The position numbers were made by a program, and so were the translations under genes. The notes beneath the pieces are model-generated. The model searched no databases. It was not told the DNA's origin and saw only the letters and a program-made list of their open reading frames with translations. Below are positions 28,610 through 40,100 of a stretch of DNA of 64,000 nucleotides, one piece after another (within the stretch, counting starts at the first letter, position 1; the number at the start of each line of letters is the position of its first letter). The stretch is taken from contig NPFB01000084.1 in NCBI GenBank assembly GCA_014084085.1, forward strand, positions 147,820 through 211,819, written 5' to 3'. The stretch comes from Hondaea fermentalgiana. Its lineage: Eukaryota > Sar > Bigyra > Thraustochytrida > Thraustochytriidae.

Positions 28610-30097
28610 ATGGAGGGAGCAGACCGTGGCAGAATGTTGAAACGCGAGAGCGACGTCGCAGAGCTCGACGAGGACCTGGAACCTGAGCGCAGCTCGACAG
28701 CAGCCAGTGTGGCCGATTGCGATGTGAAGAGGGAGAAGCGCTCGCGAACTGATGTCGACGAAGTTGCGTCGGTATCGACGTTTGCACCTTCGACGCAGAC
28801 CTCCACGTCCCTTTCGCAAGACATGTCTGGCTTCGGCTCGCAGAGCACCGTTGGCGAATTCCGGCAAGCTCTCAACGCAGCACAAGATAGCGCGACGGCT
28901 GTCGTAAGAACAGAAGGATCCTCGTCCTCGTCATCGTCCTCCTCGTCTTCTGAATCTTCTGAATCCGGAGAAGAAGGAGGAGGAGGAGGAGAAGGAGAAC
29001 CGGGCGGTTTTGGAGGAGACGGAGGAGATTCAGATGGTTCTGATGAAGAAGGACATCGCGATTGCCACCGACTTGGGTACACCCCAGACGACGCCGCACG
29101 CCAGCTAGAATTCGAAGGGTTCTTGCTGGTTCCCGTCCCATGGATGACTGAGGCAGTACGTAATCAAAAGCTCGAGGCGGTACTTGACGAGGCACGGCGG
29201 TTTCCCGAATTCCGAGATGGCGCGACGCAGTATGCCTTGGGCTCAATGTACGCGCTCAGCAACCCAGCTTCATTCCATAATATGGCCGTCCGCGATCTTC
29301 GCATGAGCGCCATGGCTGAACTTGTGCCCCTCTTTAAGAGCTATGCAAGAAACCAAATTTCTCCGAATGAATCTCGGCCATGGAAGCTCGAGCAGATCAT
29401 CGATCGTCTCGTCATTCCACCGCAAAACAAAGTATCGAGACGAAGAAGATTTCGCGTGGATGAAGTCGACGCAAACGCTCGTCATGGGGATCTAATCTTT
29501 GGAAGCTGGTGGAACCTCAGCGGGGAGAATCAAAAATTTTCCTTCAAAGAGAACTCGCACCTTCACGAGAGCGGCCATAACTCCACGAATCGGCAACTTG
29601 CACGTTCGAACAGCTCGGGGAGAATGGTTGTTGTCCCACCGGGTCAGATTTTGCTTTTCCACGACCACATTGAGCAGAAAACGGAAGCCCCGGGCGTGCG
29701 ACTCTTCATGGGCTGGAGGCTGACAAGGTCAGAAAATGGACCTTTGACACGGGGTCTGCGAGAGAGTCTACAGAGTCAGGCCGTGATCAACCTCAAGTCG
29801 GGAAGGGCACCGCTCATGTACGAAAATCAGCATTGGTCCTTTCATCCGAACATGGTCGTCGAATTTACTCAGAATAACATTGCCGATCGCTGCCAGATAG
29901 ATCGTGAGGCGATTGGATCAGATCCCTCCATCGTTCGCGTTGTTGCGAACCCCATGTCGAGTCTCCAGGAATACGGCTTGGAAATGTACCCCGAATACTC
30001 TTCAGGCGAAGTAAGCATTCTGCTTCCAAACTCGAGTTGGACTCTTGATTGTGGATGTCGCGGACCAAATGCTCAGAAAACGGTGCACTTGTCGTAG
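28610..30097 (+). CDS. Degenerate Fe(II)/2OG oxygenase-like protein (PhyH-type fold)
   Basis: Single exon, 495 aa from the ATG at 28610. The first 170 residues are acidic and low in complexity (Ser, Glu and Gly runs). The rest aligns along its length with the neighbouring gene at 30656, with shared blocks NPASFHN, RDLRMSAMAELVPLF, WKLEQIIDR, IFGSWWN and VRLFMGWRLTR. In the neighbour the iron ligands are HRD and a distal His. Here the aligned residues are V283-D284-E285 and Q356, while the 2-oxoglutarate-binding Arg (R364) remains. The protein therefore probably cannot bind iron in the usual way and may act as a regulatory or binding partner. It is a tandem duplicate separated by 560 bp from the active-looking copy. 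Nuclear-type basic and acidic segments are present, but localisation is unknown. Confidence 0.75.
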   Translation: MEGADRGRMLKRESDVAELDEDLEPERSSTAASVADCDVKREKRSRTDVDEVASVSTFAPSTQTSTSLSQDMSGFGSQSTVGEFRQALNAAQDSATAVVRTEGSSSSSSSSSSSESSESGEEGGGGGEGEPGGFGGDGGDSDGSDEEGHRDCHRLGYTPDDAARQLEFEGFLLVPVPWMTEAVRNQKLEAVLDEARRFPEFRDGATQYALGSMYALSNPASFHNMAVRDLRMSAMAELVPLFKSYARNQISPNESRPWKLEQIIDRLVIPPQNKVSRRRRFRVDEVDANARHGDLIFGSWWNLSGENQKFSFKENSHLHESGHNSTNRQLARSNSSGRMVVVPPGQILLFHDHIEQKTEAPGVRLFMGWRLTRSENGPLTRGLRESLQSQAVINLKSGRAPLMYENQHWSFHPNMVVEFTQNNIADRCQIDREAIGSDPSIVRVVANPMSSLQEYGLEMYPEYSSGEVSILLPNSSWTLDCGCRGPNAQKTVHLS

Positions 30098-30655
30098 ACT
30101 ACCCTCGGAAAGGTTTCTTCACAGTCCGATTACTATTTCTGCAAAAAAAAAAAAAGTAGCAAAGAAGATAGTTTATTTTGCTTTCGAACACATTCTGCAG
30201 CACGCGAAAAGAGAGCAATCGGCTATCTTCGCTCTCATTGCCTCGATACAAAACCTCTATGCCGCGACCACGCTCTGAGGCACGTCTTGCTTGCGAGGAT
30301 GCCCACGTCGGGATCGGGATATGTCTGTTTGAAGTCACTTCCGACGCTTGGAAATCTTCTGCCAATCGCCGACTCAGCCCAAGAGCTTCTTTATGATGTC
30401 GTTTTATTGATGTCTACGTGAGTGGAAAATGTCAACTCGCAGTCAGTCACGCTTGACCAATAACGAATCGAAAAGGCGTTGCGCGCCCTGGCGAAGAAAG
30501 TTGGGCAGCGTCGATCGATCCTCGCGTGGGGAATGGGTGCCACGCATTCACGCAACATCCTCGGGTTCCTCAGCCAGCTCTCGGGTTCGCGTGGCGAGAC
30601 GCGCGGTCGCCTCTAAGTACACTACGCACTGAGCGCAGTAGGTCTTGGCATCGTC
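30098..30655. other. Intergenic region between tandem oxygenase genes
   Basis: About 560 bp with no supported gene, presumably the 3' UTR of the first copy and the promoter of the second. An A13 run lies at about 30142-30154. Confidence 0.5.
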
Positions 30656-32416
30656 ATGGACACGCAAGAAACGGAAACGTTCCCTCCGAGCGACTTTGAA
30701 GACCTTGACCGCGCGGATCACCCGCGCGACGGCGGCGGCTCGGAGTCGCGCGGCGCGAACAGAAAGCCCAGCTCCCAGGGCAAACTTCATATGGAAAACC
30801 AAGCGTCGCTCGCCGGCTGGTCAGGCCAGCAAGAACGAGCGCACGGGGCGTCGCTCTCGCCGCGCTCTCGTGCTGCTCGCGAGAGTGCACATATGAGTGT
30901 CGGGGAGAGTGCCGGCGAGAGCGCGCCATTATCCAGGGCCTCCGATGCCAGCGTCACCACGAGCAGCACAATGCAGCAGAAACGTAATCTACAGGAGAAG
31001 CGCAAGAAACAAGGTAAAAAATCACGCAGAGTCGAAGGCACGGAGAGTGCGAGGCAAACATCATCAGCTCAAGCCGAAGAAGAAGAAGAAAAGGACGAAG
31101 AAAGCGAGAAAAGCCAAAAGTGGCGTGAGAGGGAAGAGCGACGCAAGAAGAAGGCTCGTGCTCGAAGAGAAAAAGAGCACGAAGACGAGGTCGCTTCCTT
31201 GCCGACGGTCGCAAATTCAACCATGGCAGACTGGCCGTCCTCGCTTCCCGCAACACAGGAAGAAGAGTTCGCTCTTGCCGATGGCACAAGCACGTCTCCG
31301 TCTGACGCGCTCGAGGCTCCCGAGATCAACCTGCATCGCCAGGGACGAGAGCACGAGACCTGTCACCCCCTCGCGTATGAGCCAGATCAGGCTGCAGACG
31401 AGCTTGCCAAGAACGGATGGGTTTGCGTGCGATTTAGTTGGATGACGCCCCCTCGCCTTGACCAATTACGAGAGTCGCTTCTTGAAGACGTGCGAAACTT
31501 TCCAGAATTCAAGCCCAATGCAGATTCGCACGTGCTTGGAGGCTTTTCGGCACTTGGAAATCCAGCGTCCTTTCACAACTCTACCGTGCGTAAACTTCGC
31601 ATGTACGCCATGGCAGAACTGGTACCGCTCTTCTCCAGCTACGCACGAAAGCATCTCACCGGCAACCCTGGACAACAATGGAAACTTGAACAGCTCGTGG
31701 ATCGTATGATGCTGCGGCCCAAAGGCGCTACGCCCTCCGCAGAGGCATGGCATCGCGACGAAGCCCCAGATGCACGGGACGATGATTGCATCTTTGGAGG
31801 ATGGTGGAATTTCAACAGCGAATCGCAATTCTTTTCGTGCGTTCCGGGGTCCCACTCGGGCGTGAGAGGCCACTCCGGTTTTGGCACCGTGCAAGACAAG
31901 GAAGAGAAGAAAATATACGCGGCGAAGAAGCATCAAGTCGACGTGCGGGCGGGCCATGTGCTCATATTTCATGAGCACATACTCCACGAAATTGTCGCCC
32001 GCAAAAGCAAGGTCGGTTTGCTACGACTTTTTATTGGATGGAGACTCACGCAGGCAACTACACCATTGACACCAAACTTGCGGGAGCTCCTCGAGAATCA
32101 GGCCGTCATCCCACTCAAGTCAAAGCAAGTGCCTCCGATGTACGCAAAGCTACATTGGACGAATTGGCGCGACAAGATCGTCAACTTTACGCAGCGTAAT
32201 ATTGTTGATGCGTGCACGTGTGAGCGGACTGTGGGTTCCGGGAGCGCTAAAGGCACTGTCCTTCGCATTGTTGACCAGCATATGAAGAGTCTCCGCGAGT
32301 ATAACTTGCCCAGATATTCATCGTACAACCCCAACGAGATCAGCATCCTCTTTCCAGACTCCAACTGGACCACCAACTGCGGATGCGGGAAAAGCGGCGT
32401 TTTCAAACGTTTGTAA
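30656..32416 (+). CDS. Fe(II)/2-oxoglutarate oxygenase (PhyH-like), active site intact
   Basis: Single exon, 586 aa. A long N-terminal charged region (about 1-240, with KKKKR-like and Glu-rich runs) precedes the double-stranded beta-helix domain. Motifs in order: ALGNPASFHN, KLRMYAMAELVPLF, WKLEQLVDRM, AWHRDEAPD with the HxD pair H366/D368, IFGGWWNF, SCVPGSHSG, GHVLIFHEHILHE with the distal ligand H444, and LLRLFIGWRLT with the 2-oxoglutarate Arg R457. Spacing fits the phytanoyl-CoA-dioxygenase-like branch. Such enzymes hydroxylate small molecules, lipids, proteins or bases using iron, O2 and 2-oxoglutarate. The substrate cannot be read from sequence. It sits next to the giant glycosyltransferase genes, which makes a hydroxylate-then-glycosylate pathway conceivable (inference). 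Confidence 0.82.
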   Translation: MDTQETETFPPSDFEDLDRADHPRDGGGSESRGANRKPSSQGKLHMENQASLAGWSGQQERAHGASLSPRSRAARESAHMSVGESAGESAPLSRASDASVTTSSTMQQKRNLQEKRKKQGKKSRRVEGTESARQTSSAQAEEEEEKDEESEKSQKWREREERRKKKARARREKEHEDEVASLPTVANSTMADWPSSLPATQEEEFALADGTSTSPSDALEAPEINLHRQGREHETCHPLAYEPDQAADELAKNGWVCVRFSWMTPPRLDQLRESLLEDVRNFPEFKPNADSHVLGGFSALGNPASFHNSTVRKLRMYAMAELVPLFSSYARKHLTGNPGQQWKLEQLVDRMMLRPKGATPSAEAWHRDEAPDARDDDCIFGGWWNFNSESQFFSCVPGSHSGVRGHSGFGTVQDKEEKKIYAAKKHQVDVRAGHVLIFHEHILHEIVARKSKVGLLRLFIGWRLTQATTPLTPNLRELLENQAVIPLKSKQVPPMYAKLHWTNWRDKIVNFTQRNIVDACTCERTVGSGSAKGTVLRIVDQHMKSLREYNLPRYSSYNPNEISILFPDSNWTTNCGCGKSGVFKRL

Positions 32417-33190
32417 TTTCGGTTCTTGAGTTGACGACGTGCGGGAAGATATGACGAAGCCCATGTTGACTGAATAGTTGACGAAAGTCAGTGCTGTAAG
32501 CCACTGTACAAGTTGCTCTCAGAGACACGATTTGCTTTGCGGGTGCCTTTATTTGATTGCAACGTCCTCAAACTTTTAACCTTCATGCGTCGTGGCGTTG
32601 CTCTTGCTCCAGTGAACTCGCACCCTCCACTCTCCCCCAGAAAATCGACCCCAACACCCAAGTTTGACGCTTGTATACTCTTCAATCACGCAAGATTGGC
32701 GCAGGCGACGCAATATTCCGTGCGGCACATGGGTCCCGCTTTTTGACACACTCGTTCTCAATACCTTACACAAATGTTTCGCAAAGGGGTTGATGACGTA
32801 TTTTGTTTTGTTTTGTTTTGTTTTGTTTTTCCCCAGTTTACGGGTCCCACTGACCAGAATGTCAATCTGAATGGAAACATTCCTACAATTCTGAAAGATC
32901 TTTACGCCTACGTTTGTGCGAAAAGGTCGAACAATGACGTTGCTGGTCTTGACCCTCATCTTGAACTCATGAACTATTGGAGCAAATAATAATTCGGTCA
33001 AGAAGTTTGACGCTCCGGACTCGAAAGAATGTCTCTGGGAGGATCAGCCTGCATGAATGACCCAAATGAGTATGCTGCATCCGTCAATAATACATTAACG
33101 TACCATGAGTTAGACTTGAGCGGGAAGAAAGTGATAGTCGGTCAAGTACGTATTGACATGAATGTTAAAGTTCTTGGGGTTTATTTCAAT
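32417..33190. other. Convergent intergenic region with TTTTG repeat
   Basis: About 770 bp between the oxygenase (+) and the giant gene A (-). It has a (TTTTG)n microsatellite (about 32801-32829). No supported gene apart from the minus-strand exon or relic at 33191-33433. Confidence 0.5.
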
Positions 33191-33433
33191 TTACGGCCGA
33201 AGCACCCGCCTAAGGCCATTGCGAAGAGTACCAAGGCCATTTGTGACTTCGTCTTTTCGTTCTGCTGACATCACTGCGCCCGGCAACAGTTCCTTCACTT
33301 TTGCAATCTTGATCCACGTTAACATGTCTTCGCTGGTCCTCGTCGAAGGAGCCCATAGATGCTGATCCAGCTGGATGAGAAAATCGGAAGGAAGAAGGCC
33401 ATTGTTGAGCCTTTCGGTATAGTCCGTCAGGCG
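33191..33433 (-). other. Hidden C-terminal repeat: last exon of giant A, or a relic
   Basis: On the minus strand this 243-nt stretch encodes 80 aa plus TAA. It clearly resembles the end of giant C: TSEDMLTWIKIAKVKELL against TSQDIFDWITIKKVQSFI, and GLGTLRNGLRRVL against GLARLRNALRREI. The frame is blocked by TAA at 33440-33442 and lies behind the apparent stop of giant A (33609). A phase-0 intron from 33638 down to 33434 (donor GAA|GTATTC, acceptor CTCGAG|CGC) would join it in frame to giant A as a sixth C-terminal repeat. Otherwise it is a decayed remnant. Confidence 0.7.
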
Positions 33434-33608
33434 CTCGAGTTATCGTGACCAAATGTCAGAGTCAAGTGTCACGGTTTCCGTGCGGTTTCTTGACTGCGCC
33501 TCGGCCTCGCGAGTGGCTACTTCTTCTTCTTCTTCGTCGTCGTCTCCTCTCTCCACTTCTTCGTCTAGTAATTCCTCGTTTCATTCTGGTTGCGCTTCTG
33601 CCCGTGTC

Positions 33609-34113
33609 TCAGTAATATCGGTATCTCGAGACGAATACTTCGTCGCTTTTCGCTTCTAGCACCCTACGTCTGAGCGGTTGCTTCAGTGTTTGGATGCCAG
33701 CCTTCCATTTTCCCTCGTCGTACTGGCTCATATCCAGCGCCTCATTGACGTTCGTTACGTTCAGTGCAGTGAGAAAGTCGTCACCGTTTCTGCACTTCGC
33801 GAGCTGCTCTTCAGCATAGCGGAAGACTTCAGGCGGTAGTCTCTTGTTTTCCTTTTTCTTTTCCTCTTCCTTTTTCCTGGCTCGGTCGAGACACGACTGA
33901 AGCTCATTCCGCAATTCTTCTGTCATTGTCTCTTCACTCGCCTCTGGGGTGCCAGCTTCCGCCCTATTTTCCGAAGGCCCGGGAGCGTTGAGATCTTGAG
34001 ATTCTGCACTGGATTCTTCTTGTCCTTCTTCTCCTTCTCCTTCTTCTCCTTCTCCTTCTTGTCCTTCTTCTTCTTCTCCTTCTGCTCCTTCTCCTTCTTC
34101 TCCTTCTTCTTCT

Positions 34114-34159
<46 letters not shown>

Positions 34160-37100
34160 GCACCCTACGTCTGAGCGGCTGCTTCAGTGTTTGGATACCA
34201 GCCTTCCATTTTTCCTCGTCGTACTGGCTCATATCCAGCGCCTCATTGACGTTCGTTACGTTCAGTGAAGTGAGGAAGTCATCACCGTTTCTGCAATTCG
34301 CGAGCTGCTCTTCAGCATAGCGGAAGACTTCAGGCGGTAGTTTCTTGTTTTCCTTTCTCTTTTCCTCTTCCTTTTTTCTGGCTCGGTCGAGACACGACTG
34401 AAGCTCATTCCGCAATTCTTCTGTCATTGTCTCTTCACTCGCCTCTGGGGTGCCAGCTTCCACCCTATTTTCCGACGGCCCGGAAGCGTTGAGATCTTGA
34501 GCTTCTGCACTGGATTCTTCTTCTCCTTCTTGTCCTTCTTGTCCTTCTCCTTCTTGTCCTTCTCCTTCTCGTCCTTCTTGTCCTTCTTGTCCTTCTCCTT
34601 CTTGTCCTTCTTGTCCTTCTTCTCCTTCTTCTCCTTCTTGTCCTTCTTCTTCTTCTTCTCCTTCTTGTCCTTCTTCTTCTTCTTCTTCTTCTTCTTCTTC
34701 TTCTGCTGCTGCTGCTGCTGCTTCTTGCACCCTACGTCTGAGCGGCTGCTTCAGTGTTTGGATGCCAGCCTTCCATTTTCCCTCGTCGTACTGGCTCATA
34801 TCCAGCGCCTCGTTGACGTTCGTTACGTTCAGTGAAGTGAGGAAGTCATCACCGTTTCTGCAATTCGCGAGCTGCTCTTCAGCATAGCGGAAGACTTCAG
34901 GCGGTAGTTTCTTGTTTTCCTTTCTCTTTTCCTCTTCCTTTTTTCTGGCTCGGTCGAGACACGACTGAAGCTCATTCCGCAATTCTTCTGTCATTGTCTC
35001 TTCACTCGCCTCTGGGGTGCCAGCTTCCACCCTATTTTCCGACGGCCCGGAAGCGTTGCGGTCTTGAGCTTCTGCACTCGTGCTCATTTGGTCGTTCATG
35101 CTCTCCTGAGGTGACTCGTACTTGCGCTGCGCTCGGAGACTATCAATATCGCGTCTGAGCGCATATTTGAGCGAAGCGATGGCAGTTTTTGCACCCTCAT
35201 TAAATGCGTCGCCGTTGACGCGCTTGAAAACGCTGGGGCTGAGTTTGTTGATGAACTCCTTGAAGCCCTTGCACCTTCTGAGCTGTTCTTCGGCATGCTG
35301 GAAATAGCTGTCTGGTAGGGGAGTCGATCCACTTTTGGCCTTTTCGAGACACTTTCGACAGACCTCTCGCATCTCGTCATCAAGGCTGTCGCTTTCGGCG
35401 TCGGGGACTGTTTCCGAGGGAGTTGGCACTTGAAGAGCGCTCACCTGAGAACTTGTACCTCGGGCCTGTGTTCGTAGCGGGGTGGAAGGCACGTCCTCCG
35501 TGCTTGTAGCTTGTGGCGCTGCTGGACTAGATTGGCTCGGCTCGTCGTGGTTGCCTTTATCAGCCACAGAATGTTTCCGAAATTTCGTCATCTCGCGCTT
35601 GAGCGCTTGTTTGAGCGAATTTATGGACGTCTTTGCATCTTCAGTCAGTGCGTCGTCGTTATCATCGTCGTCATCAAGCGAGCTTTCGCGCTTGAAAACG
35701 CTGGGACTGAGTTTGTTGATGAACTCTTTGAAGCCCTTGCACCTTTTGAGCTGTTCTTCGGCATGCTGGAAATAGCTGTCTGGAAGGTTCATCGATCCAC
35801 TCTTGGCCTTTTCGAGACACTTTCGACAGACCTCCCGCATGCCGTCATCAAGGCTGTCACTCTCGGCGTCGGGGTCTGTTTTCGAGGGAGTTGGCACCGG
35901 TGTGACTTGCAGGCGTTCATGTCCTTCTTTTTGCCTCTCCATGACCGGTGACGCCATCGCCGAAGAGTGCGAACTCTTAACCTCCTCCTTCGTGGCGACC
36001 GACTCAAACTCTTTCTCAGGACGCTGCCGCTTGCCGGTGCGATCGTCATTGTTATCGGGCGGGAATCGTTTGCGAGACGCCGACTCCTGCTTGAGGCGCA
36101 CCGGAGTTTGAGCGCGTTTCTGCGAAGGTATACTGCCCTGCGATAAAGAGCGTTTCTTACCTCGGCGCTTCTCAGACTCAAGAGACGTAAGAGACGACCG
36201 AGAGGCTACAGAGCTTGATGATGATGACCGCCGCTGGAGCACAGGTCTCGCGATATCTGCGGGCATAGAACCAACGAGTATAAGGCGGCACGCAAAAGGC
36301 GTGTCAACGACTGCCTCATTGTGAAGAAACAGCTTGCAGCCAACGCGATCTTTCAGGTCGACCACTCCGACACTCAAAAGTTCCCCGGAAACTTCTTGAA
36401 AGTGCTCCTCGTCGCAAGTCCGAATCACAATGAGAAGCTTGGAGAAATGAGGGGGCGTATGCAACGCAAGAGTGTTATACTTGCTGACTTTGGAAAACTC
36501 CACGAGGCAAACTTGGATGGAGTGGGGCCCGGGTCTGCCAAAACCATCAATCCAGTGATATACTTCAGACGCCCAGCGATCCGCCGGGGAAATTGAGCTT
36601 CTCATGTGTCCTGAAACAGGCGGCACTGCCTTGAGACCACCCTGAGTATCTCGAAAATGTTCCAGTGCAGGCCGTAAACCGTCAGGAAAGCTAAGAGACT
36701 CAATAATCTTGCGGTTCGCTCGCCTGCTTCCAAGCTTGAGGTTTTTCTTGTGGTGAAAGAAACGATTCACCTTGAGGCAAACGAGGCCAGCCTCATCCAC
36801 AAGGTGGTTGAACTCGACGTCTTCCCAAAACGTTTTCACAGGAAAGAACACGCCCTTTTTCACGGTGCTCTTAACGTTGAGGTAAATGAATGAATACACC
36901 GAGTATGAGATCATGAATGGATGCTCCGACTCCGTCTGGCGAGCTTGTGCATCTCGCCGAATGCCAATGAGGCCGTAATTCTCAGCGCCCCCGATAAACT
37001 GATCCGTGTTTGTTGCTCGCGCCGTTGCGGCGGCGCGAGGCGCTGGTTTACCGCGAACTAGTGCCCGGGGCCATTCGTGCATGCGTCTCGAATGAAACTG

Positions 37101-40100
37101 CTCGGAGCGTTTCTGGACAATTGCCTCCACTCCTTTCATCACTGTTGCAAACGTGCAAGGTGCAGGACCTTGCCTGAGAGTCTGCAAGGGCACACTGTCA
37201 TCAACGAGAGTTCGCTCGTAGCAAACGTCCACATTGTCATCAAGGATCCACACCCAATTGAGCTTAAGCTGAGAGGCGGCGAGCTGGATGAAGAGTCGGG
37301 CAAAACCGATCCCACCACGGTCTGCAAATACGAACTCACCGGGTCGCTTTTTAGATGGCATTTTGGAAGGGAGCCCAAGCACGAGATGGGCCGACCCGTA
37401 CGCAGCGACGTAATCATCGAACTGTTTTCCGCTGCGTACCACGATGCATACCACCGTGCGTAGGCTGTCTCCGTCTTTGGGGATGGCACGGTCGTAGTCT
37501 AAAAGGGCAACGCCTGCGCGATTGTAAGATGGAATAAAGGCCCAGCGAACAGAATGCGTCCCGTGAGACTTGCGCACTGTCCGTGTCGTCGTGTCCACAT
37601 TGAGCAAAGACGTTTCCGGGCTGGAATCGTCGGCACTCATGAACACCTCAGCCCCATTGACGTCCGCGCGCACCGCAAGACCGCAGAAACCGCTGTAAGG
37701 CACAGACAAGCAGGCTCCCTCCCCAATGAAGCTCAGATCAGTCATGACATGCTGCTTTGCATTATAGACATTGTCAAACTGAGGCGTTACAGGCCGCGCA
37801 GCAACAGGTGCGTAGGCAGTGTGCATTTGTGTGTGCTTTGAGCGCGTGACAAGCATTGGATGAGATCGCACACGCACCCCAACTTGAATTGGATGCTGTC
37901 CTCGAGCACCAGCGTCCCAGAGCATACTTTGCACGAATGCCTTTGCAGCCCGAAGATGCTGCACGAAACGTTGCATCACAGAAATTCCTTCCAAAGGCGG
38001 GGTCGGTTGGGTGTTGTTTTCTGCGAGCGCGCTTGACAGCTTGGAGACATTCTCATCTTGCAATTGTTCCGCAACTTTGTCTTCCCATTCACCGGAGAAA
38101 CGTCCGTCAAAGTTTACGCACGCGATTGCAATGTCGGGCCTCGAACAGCGCGAGTTCTCAAAAGGTTTATCAAATGCTGGGTTTGGGTCCAGCTTCCTGA
38201 TCTTCGCCAAGCCTGCCTCACTTTGAATTGCTTCACCATCTTCTGCGCGGAGATAATTCTTGTAATTCTTGAGCCACCTCTGCCCTTGCTCGCAAGCTAA
38301 CATCAGCGCAAGAATACGTTGCTGCATGACGGTCGGGTGATACTGGCCCTTGTTCGGTTTGTCGTACTGAACACGCAACTGCGGAAACTTTGAAACGACC
38401 AAATTGCCCCAGTATGGCAGCGTCCATAGTTTCCTGGGTACGGGCACCATGGGCGGAGGTGCCATCGGCACATCGAGCTCGATCACATCCTTTAAAAGGC
38501 GGATAAAGTGTAGGTATGTCCCTGTTTTACCCTGCTGGCACTGTGCCATGAGCAAGAGTCGGCGAGGATCTTGCCCGCCATTGAACGAGCTGTCGTAATG
38601 CAAGTTTCTTCCCGCCACGAGAATGCCCTCGTCGCCAGCTTCTTTCCCCTCTGCTGCGCCTGCTCCTTGTCTAGCTCTTCTCGTTGGAGCAATTGGCCGA
38701 TGTCTGCGGTAGGCGAAGAGGTCATGTAGAGGATTTGTGACGTCAATCTCACCTTGGTCATTTAAACTCGCGCTTGGTACCGGGGGTCTTCTTCGACCTC
38801 GACCAGGCCCTGCAATATAGTTGTCAAGTTGCCCAGGGATGCATTGATCGATGCGCCGCATACCCCAGGTGCCGCGATACTTGTGCTCGATTGCCTTTTG
38901 TACTTGGTTGTTGAAGCGATCTTTGTTCATCAATACTGTTGGCAGCACGTGCACGTAGCGTTTCGCCGTCCAAATACCAAACCGAGACTGTACGCCAGCA
39001 TCTTCCGGAGTGAGCTGAAGAGCTCGAAGCAGCCCACTTCGAAGCTGGTGCTCAGAGTCGGCATGAAAGCGTACTTGCTTGCCAGGGTCTAGCACCGCGT
39101 AACTCCCACCCTTTGCAAAGAAACGTTTCACGTCATTGTTTGCAAAGAAGGAAGCGAGATCCTCTTCGAGAGCTGTCCATTCCACATTGTCCGTACCGTC
39201 GTCGTGAGCGGTTTTCATCACCTTGAAGCGAGCTATCGATGACTCGTCGGCATCAAGGCCCGGATACCGACACACGCGGCCGAATTCTTGCACAAATGTA
39301 GAGTACGTCTTTGATGAACGTAGACGAATGTCGAGAAAACGAAACGAGTGCGGGAACGTGTCACCCATTCGACCCTTCTCGCAGAGAATCACAATCGCGG
39401 GTAGATTCTCGAGATCCTCGTACTTGGCTTCCTTTTGCACTGACTTGGGCTCGTGGCCCTTTTCTGCGGCTTCGAGCTCTTCGCGAGCCTTGGCCTCTGC
39501 AAAAGATGTATTCACGCGGTCGACCAGAGTCTCAGAGTCCTCTGGTTTGTCACGTTGCAGACTTGGGTGCCGCAGGTCGCGTGTCAAGGTCCAGTCTTCA
39601 ATTTGATTCAAGAGACTAGTCGCACCCCGTGAAGCCTCCTCCCTCCTGCCGCTTCTACTTCTTCTCTTCGCGTCATTTCCGCCCACATCTGCAATAACGC
39701 TCAGCACACCGCCATGTTTCGCATCGGTGAGCTCGAGCTTTTTCAGCGCGCTGCGGAGACAGTCTTGAATTGACAAGTTCTCGTCAGTCTCGTATACGCG
39801 AACGACTGCCATCCGACCAGTGTGGTATTGCGGGTCCACGTCGAGCAGGTCATGGAGAAGACGGTCCGTTTCGTTATACCATGTCTGAGATGTATTCCCC
39901 TGCTCATCTGCATGATCTTCCATGTTGCGCTCTAGCTTTTCTGAGACAATGTATTGCCAGGCCAAGAGCCAGGCGCTCGCAATGTAAGATTCGCGATCAT
40001 CGCAGTCACGCCCCGGTAACGGAGCCTTGCTCTGATTGTTCTCGTCCTCTTGGCGCAACACGGCTTCGAGCGCGTCAACCCAGTCCTGGCCGAGACGGAC

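Noticed and set aside
33996..34835. Phe/Ser-rich plus-strand frames
   Set aside because: They are the reverse reading of the poly-Glu and poly-Ala linkers of giant A.
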